Below, in pieces: positions 1 through 11,822 of a stretch of DNA of 64,000 nucleotides. The DNA is from Cephalotus follicularis. Taxonomy: Eukaryota; Streptophyta; Magnoliopsida; Oxalidales; Cephalotaceae. The stretch spans positions 62,001-126,000 of the forward strand of contig BDDD01002370.1 of NCBI GenBank assembly GCA_001972305.1, written 5' to 3'. The stretch's first letter is position 1; each line of letters opens with the position of its first letter. A model generated the notes under the pieces. It was not told the DNA's origin and did not search any database. It was given only the letters and a program-made list of their open reading frames with translations. A program made the position numbers and the translations under genes.

Positions 1-523
1 ATAAATTATGAGAAAATTAATTGGATTAAATTTTCATCTGGATAATATTGGATATTAGTATGGGAGCATTTTAAATAGTTCTGGGAATATTTAGAATGGC
101 CGAAACCTGGGGGCATTTCAATAATTTATGAACACCACCGAAATTAACTGAGTTTGTAAAGGGTCCCTACCCGACAATGATTTCTTCATAATATGTTGCG
201 TATATTTATCTTGGTGACAATTATAAAATCATATATTGGTTAGGTGGATTTTTGAGTTGTGTCCCCATTGGATGTTGACACATGTCACTACCTCACTTGA
301 TCTTATCTAATTAATACATGAAGGGACATGTAGCGTCACTAAATTGAGTAAGACTCATTTGTGTGATTAATTGGCTAGTTTCTTAGAGAAATGGACATGT
401 GGCACACAATAGAAGGTACTAGTGGACATGTGTCATGCAAAGAATGAGTTGGACTCATTCTTTGACACATGTGAGGCCAGCCATGTATAGGAAGAAAAGA
501 AGAACGTTCTTTTTTCTTCTACC
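1..523. other. Host repeat D, left fragment; no gene
   Basis: AT-rich sequence with no supportable gene. It is the left flank of solo LTR B1. Its last five bases (CTACC, 519-523) recur at 6621-6625, so in the pre-insertion state 523 was followed directly by 6626. It contains a small hairpin at 426-472. The character is that of a decayed LTR, but no terminus lies inside the window. Confidence 0.6.
426..472. repeat. Short inverted repeat (hairpin)
   Basis: Arms at 426-449 and 453-472 are reverse complements (ACATGTGTCA...AGAATGAGT against ACTCATTCT...ACACATGT), apart from a few extra bases in the left arm, around a 3-nt loop. It could fold as a hairpin or be a small foldback insertion. No function is evident. 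Confidence 0.7.
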
Positions 524-589
524 TGTAAGTCCCCAATATATATATATCTATATTAGTATATTTGAAAAAAAAAGAAAAAAAAAAAAGAA

Positions 590-619
590 AAGTGCCTGGT
601 GTTTTGACGCCAGGCACTT
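590..619 (+). repeat. 10-bp-stem hairpin in LTR B1
   Basis: AAGTGCCTGG (590-599) pairs perfectly with CCAGGCACTT (610-619). A related TGCC...GGCG sequence lies near the corresponding end of B2 (about 47266-47290), so it is a family feature. An A-rich tract precedes it. Confidence 0.7.
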
Positions 620-929
620 CAAGTAAAAGAAAGGGAGAGAGTGCGAGAGAGGAAACATGCGGGAGAGAGAACCAGAGGGGGAGAGAGACGCCGAAGAAGA
701 TGACAGCAAAGGCGTCGGACCGGGAAAGCGAGCGGCGCGACTTCACCCACGGTAAGCTCCTCTTTCTGTTCTTCCTTTTCTCTTTCCTTCTACCCCGACG
801 CCAAGCCTCTGTGCACATCAGCCGTGCGTTTTCGTCGCCATTAGCATCGCACATGGAGTGGGTCTTCCTCTACGAGGCTAGCTCTACCCGTTTTGACCAC
901 TGTTGAGGCGCCATTCGGCCGGAAAAGGC

Positions 930-1295
930 CGGATTCGAACTGACAAGTTGACTCAGTGAAGCCAACTCGCTGCCGCCTGTGACCGCGCGTTTAGCACAAA
1001 GTCACGGCGAGTCTCGGTCGCCAATGGACTGATTGAAGGATTTTAAGGTCGGTTATGGCATTTTTGGGTGGTGACCGAAGTTGTGGATGACCGGCGAGTC
1101 AACTCAGTGAGTTGAACACACTGCTGGCCGTGACAGGGCGTTTCGGCGTTGATTCACGACAAGTTACGGGTGGAGACACCTTAAGCCAACTATTTTGTGA
1201 CACTTTTATGAAGTGGCTGGAATTGTGGATGTCCAGCGAGTCAACCCAGTGAGTTGACTCACTGTCGGCTGTGACTGCGCGATTCTCGGCGAGTC
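930..1295 (+). promoter_or_regulatory. Repeated GAGTTGACTC-type inverted motifs (W-box-like)
   Basis: Three diverged repeat units of roughly 150 bp each contain GAGTCAAC followed by GTGAGTTGA and 'gtgac(c/t)gcgcg'. The core GAGTTGACTC is an imperfect palindrome containing TTGAC, the core bound by WRKY factors. The same sequence recurs in the other family B LTRs (near 20500, 26145 and 46895). Position 5' of the donor-like site at 1481 suggests the promoter/leader part of the LTR. WRKY binding is inference. Confidence 0.5.
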
Positions 1296-2015
1296 GCGGT
1301 TATCAATGTGTAGATCGTAACGAAATGTGTGATTGTTATTGCAGCAATGCTGAAAGAGAAATAGAGCTCTGTTAATACCAGATGGAGCTGTGATCTTGAT
1401 GGTGAGTGAAGCTTAGAGGAGGAGGCAGCTAGTCGATTCCACTGCAAGTCCTCCCGACTCGCAAGCTCAACTGTTAACAGGTAGGTATACATATGCTCCA
1501 ATGGTACATGCCTAGATGACTATGGGATTGATCCCCTTCGTATACGCCGGTATGGGACGGCAGTATACGAATGGTAGATCATTAAAGTACGGTTACAATG
1601 TTTTACTTGCATTCATGCATTTTGAGTGGATTCTATTCATTGATGATTGTATTCTTAGTTGATTGTTATGGTTATGCATGATTACTGATTACATGGTTTA
1701 ATGAACTGTATACGGGTATAATGGACTAAATGGAGAATTGAGAGAAGTTGAGCTTCTGCCTTCTCTCAATTCAAGGGTTACGATATTGGAAATGGTTTAT
1801 GGGTTATGACTATCGTATGGATTGATCGATTGTGTAACGCCCGAGATTTTCCGATGTTGTAATTTCACAATGTAATGTGTTTTTATTGTGGAATTAATAA
1901 AAGAATTGTTTTCCAAGGCTTTGATGATGTTTTCCAAACTCTAATAATGTTAAATTTTAGAGTAAAAATGTTAAAGGAATGTTTAAAGGGTAAAACGGCG
2001 CTGTTTTTGGAGAAA

Positions 2016-2172
2016 CGCATTAACGCCTTTCGAAACACATCCACGTCCTTGAAGCAAAGGGGTACACGTAGCTGCATGCACATGCACATCGATGCAGGCG
2101 AGGACATCAACGCCCTCATGTAAAAAGGGGAAAGACATCGACGTCTTTGAAGAAGACATCGATGCGTTAGCA
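2016..2172 (+). repeat. Motif array 1 of LTR H1 (ACATCGACGTC type)
   Basis: Repeated variants of RACATCGACGYC separated by 10-30 bp, for example AAGACATCGACGTCTTTG. The undecayed form would be the palindrome AAAGACGTCGACGTCTTT. The array lies upstream of the TATA-like box at 2544. Confidence 0.75.
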
Positions 2173-2468
2173 TCAAATGTCAGGCACGTTACTCTGCTGA
2201 CAAATAACGTGCAAGGGGAATCTAGTTAGGGCCTTTTTTGCAAGTGCCTTGAGGCATGAATTAGGACGTGTTGGGCATGCACATGACTCCCTAACCTGCA
2301 TGACGGAAGTTGTGAGGACAAGTGTGGCATGAGTATGAGCATGTAACAAGTGCAAAGAAGAGAGGGACATGTGTGCATGCAATGAATGGTTAGAAGGTAT
2401 GTGGCATTGTCTGGCGTGAAGGCTGAGACAAGGACTGAGAAACGAGCCTGGCTACTGCATGCAGAGGT

Positions 2469-2482
2469 GGGGGGGGGGGGGG
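2469..2482 (+). repeat. G14 homopolymer
   Basis: An uninterrupted run of 14 G on the plus strand, inside LTR H1 about 60 bp upstream of its TATA-like sequence. Its length is prone to sequencing error, and it could form a G-rich structure. Confidence 0.9.
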
Positions 2483-2543
2483 TGTCCTAGACACATGTGA
2501 CCTGCAACAAGAACACAGAGGAAGAAGAATTGAGGGTGAGTTG

Positions 2544-2550
2544 CATAAAA
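2544..2550 (+). promoter_or_regulatory. TATA-like box of LTR H1
   Basis: CATAAAA followed by GACAGCC. The G LTRs have CATAAAA followed by ACACA at the same relative place, between array 1 and the donor-like site. Assignment as core promoter is inference from position and conservation. Confidence 0.5.
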
Positions 2551-2787
2551 GACAGCCTTCACCTCTTACCTTCGGCTGTTACTGATTTGGGAAAGAACCA
2601 GAGACTTGAGAGGAACACAGTAGAACAGAAAGTTAAGGGGAGAAAACCCAAACCACCATTGTTGAACTTGGTTGGAGCTTAGAACTGGGAGCTGGTGGCT
2701 TGCAGCAACGGGAAGGACCTAGAGGCTGCCGTGACCAGTTTGGAATGCAAAGAGGTGGACTTTCCAGTTCCTAACGTGGAACGAAAG

Positions 2788-4307
2788 GTAGGGGAAGCCA
2801 TAACTGTAATCTTGAGATTGATATTCATGCATGGTCTATGGTTTTGGTGTATGAAATGCATGATTACTGAGTTGATTTTGTTCACTGGATCGATGCCATG
2901 ATATGCTAGATATGTGATGTGTATCTGCATGTTGGTTTCCTGCCTTGATTACCTTTTATTTTGCATGAATATGGTTTGTAATGGCTACTGTCTGTTATGT
3001 CGTGAGGGAGAAGACGACTGCTACTCAAAACACGTCGACGCCTTTTAAGAACATCGACGTCTTTGGGTTATTTGCTGGGTTACTGATGTGAAACGGATCG
3101 ACGTCTTTGGAAAGACATCGACGCCTTAGGCTATCTGCTTGGGTTTTGACATATTACACGTCGACGTCTAAGGTTCCCACCTTAACGCATCGACGTTGTA
3201 GGCAATACGCTGACGTTTAAAGGTTCCAGACCTTGAGCGTCAACGCGTATGATATGGACATCGACGTCTTTAGACAGTAGAGTGCGCCGACACTAAGGAC
3301 TTGAACATCGGCGTTAATGGACAAAGACATCGACGCCTTTGAATAGACATCGACGTCTTTTGGTACTGTTTGGAGGTTTCTTTATCTAACGATACGAAGC
3401 GATCCCAATTCCTGTTAGGGTGCATTTGAGCATTTGTATGCATTGCACATACACTGTTTACTGCCTATTTGTGTACTGTTTGTAAATTGTTTATGATTTC
3501 TAAAGTTATGGTATTTAGAAATGCATATGTGAACTCAGAATGTGCCATTTTGATTATGGAAATATGTATTGGTTAATAACGTATTTTCAAGTGAACTGAT
3601 AAACGATTCACTCTACTGAATTGTTCAAAGATATTTCAACTACTGAAAATACATTTTCAAATATTATCAGTTTTAAAATATTTGAAAAGAGAACTGCCTG
3701 TTGTCGATCTAAACGATCACCGTTGTACTGTTACTGCACTATTTACTGCTTGGATTCACTGTTTGCTCTGTGCTGCCTTGTGAATTGTACTGTGTTTGTG
3801 ATTGAGCCACTAGTTGCATCGCGGAGACTGCCAGCGCCGGCTAGTCGTAGGGTTGACCTAGGGGCCAGGAGTTGGCTGGGTGACTCACTGTACTGTACTG
3901 TTGCCTCGCTCGGTTACCTGGAGTAAGGACCAGAGTGGGAGTGTAGCGTGGGGCCAGGAGTTGGCGGCATTACATATACTGACTGACTGTTGTGGTCCTT
4001 TTACGGACATACTGTACTGCCTGTTGGTCCTTTTCAAACATTACTGTGACTGCGGATGTGATCCTGGCCGGATCACTACTGTACTGTTCTTGCATACACA
4101 TATTTTCTTATATATGTACCCGCTGTTACTTTACTGTACTGCAAAAATAAATATATTTCTCATATATATATATATATACCGATATTTCCTACACTGCATC
4201 ATTATGCATACATTACATGACATGCATTTAATGTTGATCCCGAGCTACTTTTATGACTTAGCCGAGTGAGGACAAAGGCTAACCCCCTACTTTACAAATT
4301 GATGCAG
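2788..4307 (+). other. Candidate intron inside LTR H1
   Basis: The donor-like sequence AAAG|GTAGGGGAAG is at 2787/2788. CTAAC (4279-4283) matches the plant branch point, and the acceptor-like GATGCAG ends at 4307. The donor context (AGAGGTGGACTT...TAAC...AAAGGTAGGGGAA) and the acceptor context (GAGTGAGGACAAAGGCTAAC) are shared with LTRs G1, G2 and H2. The span is 1520 nt and contains array 2. Splicing itself has not been observed. Confidence 0.5.
3032..3362 (+). repeat. Motif array 2 of LTR H1
   Basis: About ten variants of ACATCGACGTCTTT, ACGTCGACGCC or ACATCGGCGTT in 330 bp, spaced roughly 20-50 bp apart. Flanks of the core are often AAAG or CTTT, making long imperfect palindromes. The array lies inside the candidate intron. 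Confidence 0.8.
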
Positions 4308-4919
4308 TGGACCGGTTGGACTGGCATGGAAGAAGAACAAGTTGTTATGTTATTGTTGTTCTTGGTTTTACTTATTCTCCTGTTTTGTAATAAACCTGGT
4401 TTTGTTAATGATGGGATTTAACCTTGTACTGTAATCACGCTCCATTTTTGCGGGCTATTAACTATGACGGACTTGTTTTGGTAGCGTGCAGTATGAGATG
4501 CACGTTACGAGTTTACAGCTTATGAATTTTTATGCTTCCGCAACTGAAATCTTGCTTAAATGCTTAAATTTATGGTTTTTACATGAGCTGTATTTATGTG
4601 TTAATTGCCTTTACCGCTTTAATGTTGCCTTCTCGTTAAACGGGGTGTGACAGATTGTATTGTATGAGACTAAATGAGATAACCCATTCATGACCCTCAT
4701 ATCTGTCATGAAGGTAATGAATGTTAGACCACATCATATAGTGTTTATCCCACATCGTGGGAGGACCGATATGGACAATGTTACCCCACATCGTGGGAGG
4801 AACGATATGGACGGTATGGTATGTATATGGTATGCATGGACCTAAGGTATGCACGGCGTGGTCAGTGTTATCTCGACCTATTCGTCTACGACACTGAGAG
4901 TACGTAGATAATGGAATGG

Positions 4920-5400
4920 ACCTTATGGATTGTTATGGAATGTATCGTTATCGAATCGTATCGTACCGCATCGTTATCGTATCGTTATGGATTGTATCGA
5001 TATCGAATCGTATCGTTATTGTAATCGAATCGTATTGTATCGTTATTGTATCGTATCGATATCGTATCGTTATGGATCGTATCGATATTGAATCGTATCG
5101 TATCATTATCGTATCGCATCGTTATAGATCGTATCGGTATCGTTATCGGACCAGGACTTTCGGGAACTGGGTAATTGTATCGTTATCAGACCAGGACCTT
5201 CGGGAACTGGGTAATCGTATCGTTATCGGATTAGGACCTCCAGGAACTAGTATATCGGACCAGGACCTTCGGGAACTGGGCAATCGTATCGTTATCAGAC
5301 CAGGACCTTTGGGAACTGGGTAATCGTATCGTATCGTTATCGAATCGTATTGTATTGTTATAGATTGTATCGTATCTTTATCGAATCGTTATGAATCAAA
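4920..5400 (+). repeat. ATCGT/TATCG pentanucleotide-rich satellite in LTR B1
   Basis: A dense run of ATCGT, TATCG and GTTATCG words. It leaves a long open frame on the plus strand that is just the translation of the repeat (alternating Y/R/I/V/S) and not a gene. A higher-order 40-bp minisatellite lies within it. Confidence 0.85.
5149..5325 (+). repeat. 40-bp minisatellite, about 5 copies
   Basis: Units start GACCAGGAC and end GGGTAATCGTATCGTTAT. Successive starts at about 5149, 5189, 5229, 5258 and 5298 give a 40-bp period with one shortened unit. It is located in LTR B1. Confidence 0.8.
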
Positions 5401-6625
5401 TCGTCATGGATTGTAAACGGTTATGGACCGTTATCGGATATGGACCCTAAACAGATATGAATTACAAACAGGTATGGACCGTTATCGGACATGGACCGTA
5501 AATGGTTGTGAATCATAAATGGATATGGACTGTAAATGGTTATGGTTATTGAGGGCAACGGTTATGGCTTTGGATGGATAGGATATGGTTATAAACCATA
5601 TCGTTATGGATCGTGATGGTCCTAATTGTTATGATATGGAAATGATACAGTTACAGTAGGACCATGGTACGTATCCCCAGATGGTTGTTGTTGATCCTAT
5701 ACTTATACGCCGGTATGGGACGATTGTATACAAATTATAGATCACTAGTGTATGTGAATCTAGGGGAATGGTTGTAGTGGGCTAGAACCTTTGGGGTCTG
5801 GCGATTGGCCTGTTAAAGAGTGATGATTGATTTGATCCCATTCCTATACACTGGTATGGGACGCTCATAAACGAATGGTAGATCACATGTTCTGTTGTTC
5901 TCTAGGTTATGGTGCATGACCTTTATATTATGAGTTACATTGCTATGAATTGGCATTGATACATCTCTTGCCATGCATACATCTCACATGTTGTACACAT
6001 ATTTGTTGCACTTCTATATGTTCATTGCATATGTATATCCTACACAACCTTCGGGTTGCTGACCCATTGCATTGTATTGTAATGTAATGGGTCTGGTTCA
6101 GGTCCAGGTGGCATGCATCAATGATCAGCCGGGCTAAATCGCAAAGTAAGGATATACATCTCCTCCAACCTATCTTATATATATATATGCGATTAATGTA
6201 AATGTACAAATGTTATATAAGAGACATATTTTCCTTCTGTATTGACCTGTCGGCTTGTGGCAGTGCTTAATTTATATGAGTGTTGATGTAAAGGATATGG
6301 ATGGGACCTACTACTGTGATTATTGTTGATTCCTCCTTCGGGAGTGTGGTTGTTGAGGGCTGAGCCCATATATGTAAATTGAGTTTTTATTTACAGGGGG
6401 TTTAGTCCGATAAACGAATACTTAATGCCGAAATTTTGGGAGATTCTAAGAGTTAGTTTTTATTTGAATTGATTGTTCCGCTGATGTAATATGACTTTGA
6501 CTTAAAGATTTAAATGTATAGCACTTTGGAATATTATGAATATAATTATGAAATGACTGAATGGAAGGTATCTCACGTGTCGGATCGTGGGGGTTTACTC
6601 TCGCGGTTCGGGGGATGACACTACC

Positions 6626-7370
6626 GGTTAAAAAAACACACTTCAAGCCAGCTGAATTTGAAGAAGGAAAATTTCTAGTAGATTTTGTAAAGAGAAAAAG
6701 GAGAGAAAAAGGAAAAACTTCGAGTTCTTCATCTTCTCCATAGATTCCAAGCTTGGAGCTTGTGAATATCTCCTCTTCCCTTCTTGATTTTGCTCACCAA
6801 GCTTGGTGCTACCTAGGGTGGATCGATATTGACATCCTTAGTCAATTTTAATACTCCCGTTGTGAGCATAGTTAGTAGATTGAAAAGCAATCCAGAAAAT
6901 CAGCATTTCTTGTTGAAGAAGGAGTTGCCGATTTTGACGCTTGGAGCAAAAGGTTTCCACCTTGGAGGTGGAAAGAGGCTTGAATTGATCAATGGGAGTC
7001 TTCCCAAGCTTGTACCAGCAATGATAAGGAGCCTCCATAGTTGGTATAGCCTCCTATCATTCTCTTTGTTGATTGTTCATCACACCAGCATGCATATGTG
7101 ATGCCAATTTAATTATGAGTTGATGTGGGTGTTCCTCGGACTTGTAAATGTTAGAATTGGACCTGTTTTAATTGTGGTGTTGAGGGGTTTAACTTCCACT
7201 AAAAACCAGAAAATGAAAATTGCACTCTTTAACACCTTAAGTCCGATTCTGACACCGATAATGCAAATCGATTCCCAACAGTTGTATGAGAGCCTACCAC
7301 ATAAATTATAATTGAATTAAGATGCCTATGATGACATCTAATGAGACGTTTAATTAGAGGTGGGGTTTTG
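6626..7370. other. Host repeat D, middle fragment; no gene
   Basis: The continuation of 1-523. It contains short open frames only, none with recognisable homology. TTTTG at 7366-7370 is the left TSD copy of solo LTR C, and the sequence resumes at 12755. Confidence 0.6.
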
Positions 7371-7639
7371 TGATAGGACCCATTCCCACTCTGCTATGGG
7401 CTGACGTGTCTTGCCGGGGATGGCGCTCTTTCCAACAACCCTGCTCAGCTCAAACTGGTCACTAAAGACTACTAAGAATGATCCTCAGATTTGTTACACA
7501 AAGGCCAGACCATGAGGCCTGGGCTGGGCGCACAACTGACGGGGCAGAGGACTCAGGGAATAGAGGATCCAAACTCCCCACTTCCTTACGTCGTCAGCAC
7601 TGCTTGTCCAAAACTCCAAACGCGCTGCATCACTATACG

Positions 7640-8210
7640 CCCGAGGAGAACACCTATGTGCTCCTCACATGATCACTTAAACTTCAGGTCTGCTAAACGC
7701 CCGAGGACACACTTCCTCCACGGGTCTTTCTCCTCTGCTCTTCTCCAAAGAGCGCTCCTCAACATAACGCTTAACCTTATCATCAAAACGCACAATTTAA
7801 CTTAACTTAAAACACTGTAGCGCTAGAAAACATTATTATACTCTACCACATGAAACCTAAGTCGTCCTTTGACCTATCTCCTTTTCTCCTCTGGCACAAA
7901 TCCGAGGACAACGCCTCTCTTACTTGTCTCCTCTCACTTATTTCTGAGGACTCCACCTTGAGCCCTACATATGCATAAAACCATCCGAGGACTCCTCCTC
8001 ACCTCGGACTAAGATATCTCAACATCTATATATCAAACAACATGCTATTCGAGGACTCCCAAGCTCCTCGGTCATAACTGAAAACATAAAACTCATAAGA
8101 TCAAACATTCATCATATCTCAAGGCAAAACTAGTCCACGGACTAGAAACATTTATTTCATTCTTAAAAGTACTATTATAAGACTTGCTAGTCCTCTGAGT
8201 AGGACAACCT
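7640..8210 (-). repeat. CCGAGGAC motif cluster in LTR C
   Basis: At least eight occurrences of (C/T)CGAGGA(C/G) or its complement, several preceded by ACGCC. Spacing is irregular. This is the family C counterpart of the GTCGAC arrays in other LTRs. Confidence 0.6.
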
Positions 8211-8734
8211 CTGTTCTCTTCCATACTTCAAAAGAAACAACATAAGCTTTCTTACTTTAACATATCTTACACAAAACATATGCTCTCGGGAACTCTACAA
8301 AAAGAAAGAGGAACCCAAAAAGAATGCCCAATGCTATGCATGCTAGACGCCCGGTCTGCTTCCTGAGGTGCCAAGCACAAAAACTGTAACACCCCCGGAC
8401 GGCGGGAGTCGTCACAGGGTCATATCATACGTAACATTATTTATCTGAGCATAAACATAACATATGTAATCATATCATTACTTAACAGCTGAAAACCTGG
8501 TGGTCATATCATATCTGAAACTTAAACAAACTGTTCAAAACTTAACAATTTTAACAATTGCGGAAAAATAAACTTAAGCATGAAACATAACCCAGTTTCG
8601 AATATAAAACATAAACATATGTATCTCAAAAGTGTTCATGACCACTAGACATAAAACAAGGATCACACTCCTAGAGATCCTAACACAAAAGGTGGTCATC
8701 ACTCGTCACACTTTCCCCCACTACTCCTGTAAAC

Positions 8735-9572
8735 CTGCCGCATAAAAACAAAAACGCGGTTGAGCAAACCTCAGTACGGATAAGGGAAATAAAACAGTAA
8801 ACGATAATTTAAAAACAATAATACATCAATAAACTTCATAACGGAAATCTTAACAGTTAAAACAATTTAATAATATTCAAATATCAATTTCATATCTTTC
8901 GAAACATTTTACGAAACATTTCATTTACGAATCATAGGTCATAAAACACAAATCATAGTTCATACTGAGCCATATACATATCACATAACATAAATTTGGC
9001 AAGGGAGGCGCTAATTCCACATGCCCACTAGAATTGAAGTGTACGACACTACATAGTCAATTCTCACAGATCACATATTTGATCATTCACTAGATCACAT
9101 ATCATAAACTAGAATCGATTCATACGCCTCTATCATACATAGCGGATCCATAAATCCACCTCATGGGATTTATTCATAACACTCAGAGACGCCATAGACT
9201 AATCACACCGCTACGGAAGTGTCACGTCCCCGTGCTAGGCCCACGACGTGCCTATGGTACGCCCCATAGGTGGGTACAATACTCAGTATTCATTCCAAAA
9301 ATATTTGATTTATCAAAATCAATTTAAAATCACATAAAATATGTTTTCACATAACATATTCGAAAAACCGCTCACAACGGTATCATAACATACGTTTCAT
9401 AACATATCGTATCATTTCATATGTATAAAGTCGGAATCATTTAAAATGTCAAACCAACTTTAATTTCGAAACATATCAAAACCGTAAAACATTATCGATT
9501 TTATAAATGAAGAAGCATATCAAAACTGTTTCAGTTCGAATGTCAGATAGCCAAGAAACAGAAAATACGTAC
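8735..9572 (-). other. Candidate intron inside LTR A1
   Basis: On the minus strand, donor-like GCATAAG|GTACGT falls at 9573/9572 and acceptor-like ATGCGGCAG|GTT ends at 8735, with a T-rich tract and GTACTGAGG upstream. Both junction contexts are conserved in A2 and both A3 LTRs. Length 838 nt. Splicing is inferred only. Confidence 0.45.
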
Positions 9573-9784
9573 CTTATGCGCTCACAAAGTACTTACGAAT
9601 AGACAATTTAAACGGAATCAACTTGAAGCACAACAATCTAAAAAGGCATTCAAATCATACGTATAATAGTCTAAAACACACCAGAAACGTTAAACAGACT
9701 CATAACAGTGTTTGGTGAAGACTCGGATCGATTCGAGGATCAAACGGATTAAAACAGTTGAAAACAGTACATTTCTGGGCAAAA

Positions 9785-10006
9785 CAGTCGACTAATACAG
9801 GGCTCCAGTCTACTGGGGAAGCAAGACAGTCGACTATTCTTAATGTCCAGTCGGCTACTCAAACTAAAGTGCAGGCAGTCGACTGTGTTCATACCTCCAG
9901 TCGACTACTCAACCTAAGGTAGTCGACTGTGTTCATATGGCAGTCGGCTGCCCATCCAATCCAGCCGACTGTCCACAGGAACAGCCGACTGTTCTTGGCG
10001 ACAGAA
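9785..10006 (-). repeat. CAGTCGACTG motif array in LTR A1
   Basis: About nine copies of CAGTCGACTG, CAGTCGGCTG or CAGCCGACTG in 220 bp. This is the motif of the G LTRs, although A1 otherwise belongs with family A; A2 uses GCGTCGACGC and no comparable array is visible in the A3 LTRs. Confidence 0.85.
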
Positions 10007-11822
10007 CAGTTGGAAATTAGACAATTCAATACTGAAAATGGTTCAAATGGTTTCTATATTAAACCAGAGACATATGGACATAAACATATGATCATGTATG
10101 ACTTCTAGGTGACATAAAAACATAAATTTGACAAGAAAACAACCTGACAGTGACTTATCTTTCAAAATGAAGCAAGAAGACAATGCATATATATATCCAT
10201 ATTCTGTCTTTTATCAATTTGCAGACGTTCTAAAACCAGTTTGTGAGATAACTATGTGTATAAAACATGTTGACAATCTTATTAACACAATGACAACACA
10301 TTTAGGCAGGAATCAAGACCCAAGGACACCAAGAGCATAAAAACTGAAATTATGCCATTGAAACAAAATCACCACTGGAGGGAACGAATTAACTGACCTG
10401 AAATGATTTCCCAGAACATGAAAACAGTAGAAGGAACACTAGCACACGCTCACAATTGGCTGTGTACAAATCAGAGGAAGAAGAAAAGAACCAAAACCAA
10501 GACATGCTTAGCAAATCAACAGAATTCAATCCAAAAGAACACAAAAGGACTGAGATTACCTCTTCGAATTTGATGAAACGATTACACAGCAGTTTGACAC
10601 ACACTCACAAGGCAGAATCGGCAATGGCACAAGACAGAGAAGAGAGACATTGATATTATAATGGTAATGTCTCACACAAAAGGAAGAAAAGAGACACAAT
10701 CTGCCAAAAGGGGAAGAAAGGAGGATTTGTGGGGAATTAGAATAGGAAAGAATGGATTTTACCGTGTGGAATTGATGAAGGAGAGAAGGAATTCGGGTGA
10801 AAGGAGAAGGAAGAAAGGAAATAGGAAGAAAAAGGAAAGAAAATAAATAAAAGGAAAATAAAATAAATAAAATTAAAATGAATTAAAGTATTTTAAAATG
10901 AAATAAAAGAAAGTAATGGTTTTTAATAAAATAAAATGGATTATAAAAATAATAATTTAAAAGCCCAACCCAACATACCATAACATACCCAAAAATTTAG
11001 GTTGTATCAAACAACCCAAATGACATAAGCCCAAAACAAAGGGCAACCGGACTTTAAAATTAAACACAATTAAAAGCCCGAACACAAACACATAAAATCC
11101 GTAAAATACATTTACGAACGTGCAGGGTATTAGTAAAACTACCTTTGCTTAAGCTTTATACTGCTGAGCTAGAGCAACTCCTCCTATTGGCTGGTCTGCA
11201 AAACAACCTGTGAGGGGATTAGTCAAACTGACTAAGTGACTAAGATCAAATCATCCTCTGATGCATCCTTTGAAAGGAATGCAGTGAAAGAAAGCTTACC
11301 ATTAACATGAGTAAAATCCCAACTGGGGAAGAGAACTATAACAACATATATGTCATGGCATACAATAAAGAAATGCTCTAAGTACTTTAAAAAGACTTAC
11401 TCTTTCCTCAGCTTAGCTGATACTCCAGAGTTCTTATACAAAGCTGAAATAAAACTTGAGGTTATCAATTAATAGCTAGAATACTCTGAAAAGAGGTCCG
11501 ACCTGGCTAGAATGCCGTGGAGGACGCAAACTAGACTTGGAACTTACTTTTCTTTGCTTGCTTTACATAATATAGTTGCCACCTTATAGTGGTCTTATAA
11601 AGCATGTATACATATTAGCCAACTTATAGTGACGCTGAGCTGAGCTGATCTTATCTTTGCCTAAGCTATAACTGGCAGCTTACCTGCTGAGAACCAAGGT
11701 TCTCCTTTGAACATGCTTATCTTTGATTATCTTAACTGAGAACTGAGGACCAGGTCCTCCTCTGAAAAACATGCTGAAAGGCTCTATGCTTTACTAAATA
11801 GCAACTTAGCTTTGCTATACTC

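Larger units (their letters stand above)
1833..4652 (+). mobile_element. Solo LTR H1 (Gypsy, G-like clade)
   Basis: It starts TGTAACGCCCGAG and ends CGGGGTGTGACA, 2820 bp. An exact TSD, GATTG, lies at 1828-1832 and 4653-4657, inside solo LTR B1. Internal landmarks are two motif arrays (2016-2172 and 3032-3362), a TATA-like CATAAAA at 2544, a donor-like AAAG|GTAGGGG at 2787/2788, a branch/acceptor-like CTAAC...GCAG ending at 4307, and AATAAA at 4389-4394. The order matches the G LTRs. There is no interior, so it is a solo LTR. Confidence 0.92.
524..6620 (+). mobile_element. Solo LTR B1 (Ty3/Gypsy family B), split by H1
   Basis: It begins TGTAAGTCCCC and ends GGGGATGACA, with an exact 5-bp TSD, CTACC, at 519-523 and 6621-6625. 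Without the nested solo LTR H1 and one copy of its TSD, the LTR is about 3.27 kb. The same termini occur in reverse orientation in the LTRs of element B (20618-47815 and 58700 onward). No PBS, PPT or interior belongs to it, so it is a solo LTR left by LTR-LTR recombination. It contains GAGTTGACTC repeats, a splice-donor-like AACAG|GTAGG at 1480/1481 and an ATCGT-rich satellite. Confidence 0.9.
8385..11134 (-). mobile_element. Solo LTR A1 (Gypsy family A clade)
   Basis: The plus-strand left end is TGTAACACCCCCGG, and TSD AAAAC lies at 8380-8384 and 11135-11139 inside LTR C. Length is 2750 bp. The other end reads GGTATTAGT, which differs in its last two bases from the expected TGTAATACCC start (minus strand), so that terminus is mutated. 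Shared blocks with A2 and A3 include the GGGAGGCGCTA...CCACATGCC block and the CCTGCCGCAT...ACGCGGTTGAGC block. There is no interior. Confidence 0.78.

Noticed and set aside
435-906. Overlapping short open frames on both strands near the left end
   Set aside because: They cover the host/LTR B1 junction, an A-rich tract and the leader of the LTR; no coding signal.
4916-5323. 135-codon plus-strand open frame
   Set aside because: Translation of the ATCGT/TATCG satellite in LTR B1; no domain.
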